34,908 nt of DNA, taken from IMG/VR virus record IMGVR_UViG_3300042691_015327, positions 1-34,908 of that record; one strand, written 5' to 3'. The notes below the pieces were generated by a model. The model saw nothing but the letters and a program-made list of their open reading frames with translations. It made no database searches and was not told where the DNA came from. Every line of letters starts with the position of its first letter. Position 1 is the first letter of the stretch. Source of the stretch: a virus. This document shows positions 27,646 to 34,063 of the stretch, in pieces. The translations under genes were made by a program, and so were the position numbers.

Positions 27646-30165
27646 ATGGCTGACCAACTCCTGAACGACGGCGAAGACGAGAACCCAAGCGACGATGAGC
27701 AGCGAGGCGAAACCGTCTCCATGCCCGACGACGATCTGGAGGTTGAAGATACCGAGGACGGCGGCGCGGTCATCCGCATGAAGAATGAGCAGGATGTGGC
27801 CGACAAGAAGGCCCACTTCGCCAACATCGTCGACGAGGTCGATCGCAGCATGCTGTCCGACGCGGTCGTTGACCTGCTCGACAAGATCGAGCGCGACAAG
27901 GACGCCCGCTCTAAGCGCGACAAGCTCTACGAGGAAGGCCTGCGCCGCACCGGCCTGGGCGACGATGCACCCGGTGGTGCTCAGTTCTCTGGCGCCAACA
28001 AGGTGGTGCACCCGATGCTGGTCGAGGCCTGCGTCGATTTCAGTGCCCGATTTATGAAGGAGGTTTTCCCGCCCTCCGGCCCGGTCAAGTCCAAGATTCT
28101 GGGCGAGGCTGAGCCCGAGAAGCTGGAAAAAGCCCGCCGCAAGGCCGAGTTCATGAATTGGCAGACCACGCAGCAAATGCCCGAGCTGCGCGGCGAGCTG
28201 GAGCAGCTGTCCACTCAGCTCCCCCTGGGTGGCGGCCAGTACCTCAAGCTCATGTGGTCCCCGCAGTGGAAGCGCCCGACGGCCGAGTTCATCGCCATCG
28301 ACGACATCTATCTGCCGTTTGCGGCCACCAACTTTTACTCGGCCGAGCGCAAGACGCACGTGCAGTACGTCACCAAGGCCGAGTTCAACCGCCGCATGAA
28401 GGCGGGCATGTACACCGAGGTAGATCTGGGCTCGCCTGATCAGGTCGAGTTCAGCAAGGCCACGATCGCCAACGACAAGATAGAGGGCCGAGAGGACACC
28501 AGCTACAACGAGGACGGCCTGCGCACCATCTTCGAGATTTACACCCACCTGGACTTTGGTGACGGCATGGAGCCGTACATCATCAGCATCGACAAATCCA
28601 CGCGCAAGGCGCTCTCGCTGTACCGCAACTGGGAGCCAGAGGACCAGCGCCGCAAGGAGCTGGACTGGATTGTCGAGTTCCCGTTCGTGCCTTGGCGCGG
28701 CGCGTACCCGATCGGCCTGACCCACATGATCGGCGGCTTGTCGGGCGCAGCCACTGGCGCACTGCGTGCGTTGCTGGACTCGGCCCACATCCAAAACATC
28801 CCGACGCTGCTCAAACTCAAGGGCGGCCCCGGCGGCCAGACGATCAACCTGCAGCCGACCGAGGTGGTCGAGATCGAGGGCGGCGCGCTGGTCGACGACA
28901 TTCGCAAGCTGGCCATGGCCCTGCCGTTCAACGGCCCAAGTCCCACGCTGTTTCAGCTGCTCGGCTTCCTGGTGGACGCGGGCAAGGGCGTGGTGCAGAC
29001 CTCGTTTGAGAAGCTGTCCGACCAAAACCCCAACGCCCCAGTGGGCACTACCCTGGCGCTCATCGAGCAGGGCATGGTGGTGTTCAGCTCCATCCACTCG
29101 CGCCTGCACAACAGCATGGCACGGGTGTTTGCTATCCTGCACCGCATCAACAGCGCGTACCTGACCGAAGAGGACATCGAGGCCATGGAAAACGGCCTGG
29201 ATGTAAAGCCCGAGGACTTCGACGGCCCGATGGACGTTGTGCCTGTGTCCGATCCGGCCATCTTCAGCGAGGCTCAGCGCTTCGCCCAGGTCCAGGCCGT
29301 GCAGGCCCGTGCGTCTGCCATGCCGCAGATGTACGACCTGCGCAAGGTCGAGGAAATGTTCCTGCGCAACCTCAAGCTCAGCCCAGACGACGTGCTGCAG
29401 CCCCAGCCTGGCCAGGACGACGTTGATCCGGTCAGCGAGAACGTGGCCGCCTCGATGGGCCGTCCGGTCTACGTGCTGCCCAAGCAGGACCACGTGGCGC
29501 ACATCCAGACGCACTTGGCGTTCTTGAAGTCGCCGGTGTTTGGCATGAACCCGGCCATCGTCAAGACCTACATCTACCCGATGGCGCAGCACCTGCGCGA
29601 CCACCTGTTGAACTTCTACCTGACGCAAGCCCACGAGGCCGTGCAGCGCGCCGAGCGCGAGCATCTGATCACCGACGACGCCGAGCAGCAGGTCAAGGTC
29701 ATCGTGCGCGTGCAGCAGATCATCGAGCAGCAGCTGGCGCAGTTTTCCAAGGAGCTGGCCCAGATCGATCAGATGGCCCAGCAGTTTGCCCCTCAGCCAC
29801 CACAGATGCCGCAGGACAAAAGCATGGAGATTGCGCAGCTCAACGCGCAGGTGCAGCAACTTGCCCTGCAGCAGCGCGCACAGACCGACCAGCAGCGCTT
29901 GCAGATCGAGCAGCAGAAGGCAGCACAGAAGGCGCAGACCGATGCCGCCACGCTGGCCGACAAGCAGCAGGCCCGCTCGGAGCAGTTCCAGACCGATCAG
30001 ATGCGCGAGTTTGCCGAAAACCAGCGCACCGCAGCCGAAATCAGCGCCCGTGTTGAGATGAACACGGCCGACAACGTGACGGCCATGCGTCTGGCCGCAG
30101 CAGAAATTGCCTCTGGCGAAAAAGTAGCGGTGTCCACCGGCACCGGTATCAACCCACAACCCTGA
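27646..30165 (+). CDS. Portal protein
   Basis: An 839-residue protein of the large portal type. An acidic N-terminus is followed by a conserved region with FSGANKVVHPMLVEACVDFS, a PFAATNFYSAERKTHVQYVT segment, a middle FVPWRGAYPIGLTHMIGGLS part and later PTLFQLLGFLVDAGKGVVQT. Residues from about 660 form a long Gln/Ala-rich coiled coil (AQLNAQVQQLALQQRAQTDQ). The portal forms a dodecameric ring through which terminase packs DNA. Its place after terL and before scaffold and capsid fits. The ATG has only a weak site (AGG), suggesting coupling to upstream translation. Confidence 0.85.
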   Translation: MADQLLNDGEDENPSDDEQRGETVSMPDDDLEVEDTEDGGAVIRMKNEQDVADKKAHFANIVDEVDRSMLSDAVVDLLDKIERDKDARSKRDKLYEEGLRRTGLGDDAPGGAQFSGANKVVHPMLVEACVDFSARFMKEVFPPSGPVKSKILGEAEPEKLEKARRKAEFMNWQTTQQMPELRGELEQLSTQLPLGGGQYLKLMWSPQWKRPTAEFIAIDDIYLPFAATNFYSAERKTHVQYVTKAEFNRRMKAGMYTEVDLGSPDQVEFSKATIANDKIEGREDTSYNEDGLRTIFEIYTHLDFGDGMEPYIISIDKSTRKALSLYRNWEPEDQRRKELDWIVEFPFVPWRGAYPIGLTHMIGGLSGAATGALRALLDSAHIQNIPTLLKLKGGPGGQTINLQPTEVVEIEGGALVDDIRKLAMALPFNGPSPTLFQLLGFLVDAGKGVVQTSFEKLSDQNPNAPVGTTLALIEQGMVVFSSIHSRLHNSMARVFAILHRINSAYLTEEDIEAMENGLDVKPEDFDGPMDVVPVSDPAIFSEAQRFAQVQAVQARASAMPQMYDLRKVEEMFLRNLKLSPDDVLQPQPGQDDVDPVSENVAASMGRPVYVLPKQDHVAHIQTHLAFLKSPVFGMNPAIVKTYIYPMAQHLRDHLLNFYLTQAHEAVQRAEREHLITDDAEQQVKVIVRVQQIIEQQLAQFSKELAQIDQMAQQFAPQPPQMPQDKSMEIAQLNAQVQQLALQQRAQTDQQRLQIEQQKAAQKAQTDAATLADKQQARSEQFQTDQMREFAENQRTAAEISARVEMNTADNVTAMRLAAAEIASGEKVAVSTGTGINPQP

Positions 30166-30178
30166 AATGGAGCCCACC

Positions 30179-30316
30179 ATGAGCGACAAACCCACCCCCG
30201 GCACCGTCCCGATGACTGGCGCGCTGGTCAAACAGCACCACCGCATGGCCGCTGGCCAGCCAGTGAACGGCCAAACGACCCCGGCCGCCCCCTCGATGCC
30301 CAAGACGCCCTGCTAA
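30179..30316 (+). CDS. Very small Pro/Thr-rich protein (45 aa)
   Basis: ATG 30179 lies behind TGGAGCCCACC, 11 nt after the portal stop. The 45 residues (MSDKPTPGTVPMTGALVKQH; HRMAAGQPVNGQTTPAAPSM) are Pro/Thr/Ala-rich and probably mostly disordered, with one cysteine at the end. It ends with TAA immediately before the ATG of the next gene (TAAATG). It resembles the short linker-like peptides found after portal genes in related phages. The function is unknown. Confidence 0.55.
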   Translation: MSDKPTPGTVPMTGALVKQHHRMAAGQPVNGQTTPAAPSMPKTPC

Positions 30317-30514
30317 ATGGCCATCGAAGACCGCCTGCTCGGCAAGCTCAAGGCTGACCAGCAGGTTTTCGCGCTTGAAGCCCTCAAGCGCCCGGTCGAT
30401 CGGGACGCTTTCGAGTACGGATACCGAGTGGGCATGGTTGCTGGTTACGAAGCAGCCATCAAAGCCCTGCTTGACCTTCTGAACGACGAGCGAAACGGCG
30501 ACCGAGACCTGTGA
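30317..30514 (+). CDS. Small hypothetical protein (65 aa)
   Basis: The ATG directly abuts the preceding TAA, with no separate Shine-Dalgarno, so re-initiation or coupling is likely. The 65 residues (MAIEDRLLGKLKADQQVFAL; EALKRPVDRDAFEYGYRVGM; a VAGYEAAIKALLDLLNDERN helix) are predicted helical and soluble. I recall an 'AFEYGxxxGxxxGYExA' motif from small phage proteins near portal genes, without a known role. Confidence 0.65.
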   Translation: MAIEDRLLGKLKADQQVFALEALKRPVDRDAFEYGYRVGMVAGYEAAIKALLDLLNDERNGDRDL

Positions 30515-30543
30515 TTTGCACTGGTCTGTGAAGATTTTTTGAT

Positions 30544-30562
30544 GGCGGCCGTTGTGGCCGCC
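30544..30562. repeat. Inverted repeat GGCGGCC-GTTGT-GGCCGCC
   Basis: A perfect 7-bp inverted repeat in the 73-nt gap before the GroES-like gene. It would form a strong RNA hairpin. It is preceded, not followed, by a T-run on the plus strand, and no T-run follows it on the minus strand, so it is not a convincing terminator. It may set mRNA stability between the portal and head-chaperone genes. Confidence 0.5.
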
Positions 30563-30568
30563 GTACAC

Positions 30569-30584
30569 CTGCTGAAAGGAGCAG
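30569..30584 (+). promoter_or_regulatory. Hairpin-embedded Shine-Dalgarno (CTGCT-GAAAGG-AGCAG)
   Basis: CTGCT and AGCAG pair around a GAAAGG loop, placing part of the GGAG ribosome site in the loop and part in the stem, just before ATG 30588. The same core, GCTGAAAGGAGC, occurs before four other genes. Confidence 0.5.
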
Positions 30585-30587
30585 AAG

Positions 30588-30998
30588 ATGACAGCTGACG
30601 CGCTGATTGAAGCGATGCGAGAAGCCTTCCCCGAGGCGAATCCTGGGATCGTCCCATTCGGGAGCCGAGTCTTGGTGCAGATCCGCACCCCCAAGACCAA
30701 AACGGCATCCGGCATCATCATTGACAACGGCTCTCGGGACACCGAGAAGTGGAACACCCAGGTGGCGCGCGTCGTCTCCGTCGGGACCCTTGCCTTTAAG
30801 AACCGAAACACCATGGACCCCTGGCCCGAAGGCAGCTGGTGCAGCCCGGGCGACTACGTTCGCGTGCCGAAATACGGAGGCGACCGCTGGGAGGTGCCGC
30901 TTCCCAACGGCGAGTCCGCCCTGTTCGTGATCTTCAACGATCTGGACATCATCGGCCAGGTGACCGGCGACCCGCTGGCCATTCGTGCTTTCATCTGA
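30588..30998 (+). CDS. GroES-like (Cpn10) co-chaperonin
   Basis: A 136-residue protein with the Cpn10 fold pattern. VPFGSRVLVQIRTPKTKTAS, then GIIIDNG, is the first strand block and mobile-loop region. VARVVSVGTLAF and CSPGDYVRVPKYGGDRWEV follow, and the domain ends in FVIFNDLDIIGQV. Such phage proteins replace host GroES on GroEL to help fold the capsid protein, as T4 gp31 does (established for T4). It sits between portal and capsid genes. No GroEL is encoded in this window, so the host chaperonin would be used. Confidence 0.8.
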   Translation: MTADALIEAMREAFPEANPGIVPFGSRVLVQIRTPKTKTASGIIIDNGSRDTEKWNTQVARVVSVGTLAFKNRNTMDPWPEGSWCSPGDYVRVPKYGGDRWEVPLPNGESALFVIFNDLDIIGQVTGDPLAIRAFI

Positions 30999-31010
30999 CG
31001 GGGGACTGAC

Positions 31011-31394
31011 ATGGAACGTTACATCGGAACCAAGGTTATTCACGCGGAGCCAGCAACAAGCCCAAGCGGTGAAGGCTACAACGTGACCTACGCCGACGGC
31101 TACAAGAGCTGGTCGCCCAAAGCAGCATTCGAGGACGCTTACCGCCCTTGCAGCGCCATGACATTTGGCTTGGCGATTGAGGCCATGAAGCGAGGCGCCA
31201 AGGTCGCTCGCGCTGGCTGGAATGGCAAGGGCATGTGGCTGGAATTGCAACGCCCTGATGAGCACAGCAAAATGACGCTACCTTACGTGTTTTTAAACTA
31301 TCCAAAGGACGCACAAAACACGCCCGGTGCTCGTGTGCCTTGGCTCGCATCACAAACAGATATGTTGGCAGAAGACTGGAGCATTCAATCATGA
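31011..31394 (+). CDS. Tad2-like (DUF2829) anti-defence protein with extra N-terminal domain
   Basis: A 127-residue protein. Residues 50-125 match DUF2829, the Tad2 family: MTFGLAIEAMKRGAKVARAG, WNGKGMWLEL and a closing VPWLASQTDMLAEDWSI. Tad2 proteins trap cyclic ADP-ribose or cyclic-nucleotide signals of Thoeris and other defence systems (established for the family). Residues 1-46 (MERYIGTKVIHAEPATSPSG; GYNVTYADGYKSWSPKAAFE) form a separate small domain that I recall from other phage proteins of this kind, with unknown role. It overlaps the next gene by 4 nt and sits in the head module. Confidence 0.8.
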   Translation: MERYIGTKVIHAEPATSPSGEGYNVTYADGYKSWSPKAAFEDAYRPCSAMTFGLAIEAMKRGAKVARAGWNGKGMWLELQRPDEHSKMTLPYVFLNYPKDAQNTPGARVPWLASQTDMLAEDWSIQS

Positions 31395-31789
31395 CAACCG
31401 ACGCACAAATCGAAGCTGAAATCCAAGCCAAAGGCAAGACTGCCCCGCGCATCACACCTGCCGACATCGAGGCCAACATCTTTGAGGAGGTTTACTTCAC
31501 AGCCGCCCAAGGCACGCTCGGCGCTGTGATTGCGCAAGCCAAAGAGCACTCGCCCGAGATCGTTGTCGGCTCGTTTGAAAACGCAAAGGCTCCACTCGAC
31601 CTGTTGACCTTTTGCGTGCTGGTGCTGAAAAACGGCTTCACCGTCACCGGCGAGTCGGCCTGCGCCAGCCCCGAGAACTTTGACGCCGAGATCGGCCGCA
31701 AGGTTGCTCGCGCCAACGCCGTGCAGAAAATCTGGCCGCTCATGGGCTACGAGCTCAAGTCCAAGCTCAACGAGCACGCCCTTGTTTAA
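31391..31789 (+). CDS. Gp49-like phage protein
   Basis: ATG 31391 overlaps the preceding stop (ATGA). The 132-residue product has the Gp49 family layout: ITPADIEANIFEEVYFTAAQ, then LTFCVLVLKNGFTVTGESAC and ASPENFDAEIGRKVARANAV, ending in KIWPLMGYELKSKL. This is a widespread phage domain (PF13876 as I recall), named after a phage gp49, with no established biochemical function. It commonly accompanies Tad2-like genes, as here, which might mean a shared anti-defence or regulatory role. Confidence 0.85.
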   Translation: MTTDAQIEAEIQAKGKTAPRITPADIEANIFEEVYFTAAQGTLGAVIAQAKEHSPEIVVGSFENAKAPLDLLTFCVLVLKNGFTVTGESACASPENFDAEIGRKVARANAVQKIWPLMGYELKSKLNEHALV

Positions 31790-31798
31790 CCAACCATC

Positions 31799-31814
31799 CT
31801 GCTGAAAGGAGCAG
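31799..31814 (+). promoter_or_regulatory. Hairpin-embedded Shine-Dalgarno (CTGCT-GAAAGG-AGCAG)
   Basis: Identical in sequence to the element at 30569-30584: CTGCT pairs with AGCAG around GAAAGG, directly before ATG 31818 of the scaffold gene. The stem is conserved, which suggests the hairpin itself matters. Confidence 0.5.
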
Positions 31815-31817
31815 ACC

Positions 31818-32816
31818 ATGCCAACATTGACTGAAGACGACAGCAATCCCAACAACGAAGAAATCGTCATCGTCGAGGACCAGCCCAACGGCAACCAAAA
31901 CCAAGACGACAACGACGACGGCCACGAAGACGACGAGCGACTGTCTGGCAACGACGACGATGGCCACAACGACGGCAACGACGCCGAGCGTGAGGCGATC
32001 CGCGAGCGCCGCCGCCTGGAAAAGCTCGAACGCAAGGAGCGCCGCGAGCAGGCGATCAAGCGCGACAAGCTGGAGCTGGACTTCTTGCGCAAGCGCAACG
32101 ACGATCTCGAGCGCCGCCTTGGCACCGTCGAGCAGCGCACGCACCAGGCTGACCTGTCGCAGATCGATGCGCAGATCGCCAATGCCAAGAACGAAGCGGA
32201 GATGGCTGAGCGAGTGATCGCCAAGGCGGTGGCCGCTGGCAACGGCGAGGACGTCACGCAAGCCATGCGCTATCGCGATCAGGCCTTGCAGAAAGCACAG
32301 CAGCTGGCCTACGCCAAGCAGCAAGCGATGGTTCAACGCCAGGCAGCCCAGCCCAAGAACGACGGCCTGGACGACATGTCGGTGCACTTCGCCAAGGAGT
32401 TCATCAACCAAAACCCCTGGTACGACATCAAAGGCGGCGACGAGGACAGCGCCATCGTGCTGGCCATCGACGGCGCTTTGCACCGCGAGGGCTTCCGCCC
32501 GGACACCGAGGAGTACTGGGACGAGCTGCGCGAGCGTGCGGCACGCCGCCTGCCTGAGCGCTTCAAGCAGTCCGGCTCCGGCCAGGGCAGCCAGCGCCAG
32601 CAGTCGCAACAGTCTCAGCAGCCTCAGCGCCAGCAACGCGGCGGCCCTGCCATCGGCTCTGGCCGCGAGCACGCGCCGACAAGTACCCGGACCGAGGTCT
32701 ACATCAGCCCCGAGCGCAAGCAAGCGCTGATCGATGCCGGTGTCTGGGACGATCCCGTGCTTCGCATGAAGTACGTGAAACGCTATGCGGAATACGACCG
32801 CAACAACCGCGCGTAA
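31818..32816 (+). CDS. Scaffolding protein (putative)
   Basis: A 332-residue, very charged protein. The acidic Asn/Asp-rich N-terminus (about residues 1-55) is followed by a Lys/Arg/Glu-rich coiled coil (ERRRLEKLERKERREQAIKR; LELDFLRKRNDDLERRLG). Then comes a helical middle with LQKAQQLAYAKQQAMVQRQA and a Gln/Ser-rich linker (about residues 255-275). It ends in a conserved-looking VYISPERKQALIDAGVWDDP then RMKYVKRYAEYD. This composition and its place before capsid genes are typical of internal scaffolds that guide procapsid assembly. Sequence identity to a named family was not established. Confidence 0.7.
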   Translation: MPTLTEDDSNPNNEEIVIVEDQPNGNQNQDDNDDGHEDDERLSGNDDDGHNDGNDAEREAIRERRRLEKLERKERREQAIKRDKLELDFLRKRNDDLERRLGTVEQRTHQADLSQIDAQIANAKNEAEMAERVIAKAVAAGNGEDVTQAMRYRDQALQKAQQLAYAKQQAMVQRQAAQPKNDGLDDMSVHFAKEFINQNPWYDIKGGDEDSAIVLAIDGALHREGFRPDTEEYWDELRERAARRLPERFKQSGSGQGSQRQQSQQSQQPQRQQRGGPAIGSGREHAPTSTRTEVYISPERKQALIDAGVWDDPVLRMKYVKRYAEYDRNNRA

Positions 32817-32836
32817 AAAAACGCGTTGTGTTTTTC
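32810..32836 (+). terminator. Possible intrinsic terminator after the scaffold gene
   Basis: CGCGT (32810-32814) pairs with ACGCG (32821-32825) around an A6 loop, followed by TTGTGTTTTT. The stem is short and the T-run interrupted, so termination would be partial. It overlaps the -35 box of a promoter candidate that restarts transcription for the capsid genes. Confidence 0.45.
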
Positions 32837-32853
32837 CAAATTCAACCTATAAT
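32826..32853 (+). promoter_or_regulatory. Strong sigma-70-like promoter candidate for head genes
   Basis: TTGTGT (32826-32831), a 16-bp spacer, then a perfect TATAAT (32848-32853), only about 28 nt before ATG 32882. It could boost synthesis of the head accessory and capsid proteins relative to scaffold. It overlaps the terminator-like hairpin. Confidence 0.6.
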
Positions 32854-32863
32854 TTTTCCCAAT

Positions 32864-32877
32864 CGCTGAAAGGAGCG
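32864..32877 (+). promoter_or_regulatory. Hairpin-embedded Shine-Dalgarno (CGCT-GAAAGG-AGCG)
   Basis: Same core as at 30569-30584, but the stem here is CGCT/AGCG, covarying with the loop unchanged, just before ATG 32882. Confidence 0.5.
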
Positions 32878-32881
32878 AGAA

Positions 32882-33412
32882 ATGTCTGACGAACGCCTTA
32901 AGAAATCCGCTGGTGACAACCGTGATAACCGCGCAATGGTAGATCGCGCCGTATCCGAATCACGTGCTCTGTCCGATGATGAGCGGGTTGAAATGTTCCG
33001 ACAGCAGTTCCACCAGTCCTCACTTCCGGACTTGCCCAAACTCGACGGCTGGCATTGCTGCTGGCTGACCACCTCGAACCCTCGTGACTCCATCCACATG
33101 CGCATGCGTCTGGGTTATGAGCCTCTGAAGCCAAGCGACGTGCCTGGCTGGGACTACGTCACCGTGAAAACCGGTGAGTGGCAAGGCTTCATCGGCGTCA
33201 ACGAGATGCTTGCTTTCAAACTCCCGATCAGCCTGTACGAGAAGTACATGCAGGAAGCTCACCACGATGCGCCGCTGCGCGAAGAGGAAAAGCTGACCGA
33301 CACGGCGGAGTTCATGGAGCAGCAAGCGCGCGCCTCTGGCTCGCGTATGGATGCGGGTGACGGCATGACGGAAATTGGACAAAGACGGTCCGCTCAGTTC
33401 GAGCTGACCTGA
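32882..33412 (+). CDS. Conserved head-module protein (176 aa)
   Basis: A 176-residue soluble protein with a charged N-terminus, then LPKLDGWHCCWLTTSNPRDS, HMRMRLGYEPLKPSDVPGWD, and GVNEMLAFKLPISLYEKYMQ with a C-terminal acidic/Arg-rich helix. I recall this 'HxCWLsTxNxxDxxxxRxRLGYEPV' pattern in a conserved family encoded just before capsid genes in podovirus-like phages. A head-assembly or minor head role is inferred from position. It starts behind the hairpin-embedded Shine-Dalgarno and a strong promoter candidate. Confidence 0.7.
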   Translation: MSDERLKKSAGDNRDNRAMVDRAVSESRALSDDERVEMFRQQFHQSSLPDLPKLDGWHCCWLTTSNPRDSIHMRMRLGYEPLKPSDVPGWDYVTVKTGEWQGFIGVNEMLAFKLPISLYEKYMQEAHHDAPLREEEKLTDTAEFMEQQARASGSRMDAGDGMTEIGQRRSAQFELT

Positions 33413-33450
33413 ACAGTTCAGTCCATTCAACCCCATAAGGAGTCCGCACT

Positions 33451-34050
33451 ATGTCCTCGACTAGCGCACCTTTTGGCTTCCGTGCCTCGTACCACAACAG
33501 TGGTCAAATGCGCCCGAAAGCCTACACGATCGCGAGCACCTACGCCGCCAACATCTTCTCGGGCGACCCCGTGAAGCTGACTGACGCTGGTGTTATTCAA
33601 CTGGGCACCTCTGACGGCACCCGTTCTGGCACCACCGACGGCGTTACCCTCCTGGGTATCTTCGCCGGTTGCCAGTACAACGACGCCACTGGCCGCCCCA
33701 CCATCAGCCCCTTCTGGCCCTCCGGCGTCACGGCGACCAACATCATCGCCTGGGTGTACGACGATCCAGAAACGCTGTTTGATGTGCAGTACACCAACCC
33801 AGGTACTCCTGGCTCCACCACGGTGCAAACCGCAGTGGGCGAAGAGTGCGACTGGACTGTTGCCTCCCCTGGCGGCAGCACCCAGACGGGCTTGTCCAAC
33901 ACACAACTCACCGCCATCCAAACCACATCTGGCCAGTTCCAGATCACCGGCTTCGGATACAACATCAACGACTCGCTGACTGACGCTTATGTCACGGCCA
34001 CTGTTCGCATCAACGAACACGCCTACAAAGCAGCCGTCAACAGCATCTAA
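33451..34050 (+). CDS. Putative head decoration or minor head protein (199 aa)
   Basis: A 199-residue, Gly/Ser/Thr-rich, probably mostly beta protein. It begins MSSTSAPFGFRASYHNSGQM, and later TDGVTLLGIFAGCQYNDATG and QTTSGQFQITGFGYNINDSL are typical of structural beta domains. It starts behind AAGGAGTCCGCACT and lies directly before the capsid gene with a 13-nt gap. Position and composition suggest a head-decoration or head-stabilising protein that is made in quantity. No family name is certain, and a fibre-like role is also possible. Confidence 0.6.
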   Translation: MSSTSAPFGFRASYHNSGQMRPKAYTIASTYAANIFSGDPVKLTDAGVIQLGTSDGTRSGTTDGVTLLGIFAGCQYNDATGRPTISPFWPSGVTATNIIAWVYDDPETLFDVQYTNPGTPGSTTVQTAVGEECDWTVASPGGSTQTGLSNTQLTAIQTTSGQFQITGFGYNINDSLTDAYVTATVRINEHAYKAAVNSI

Positions 34051-34063
34051 GGAGGGCTGAAAC

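Noticed and set aside
27592-30303. A 903-residue open frame on the minus strand across the portal gene
   Set aside because: It mirrors the portal frame. GC-rich third positions remove stop codons from the antisense frame, and its translation is low-complexity with no motif, while the plus strand gives a clear portal protein.
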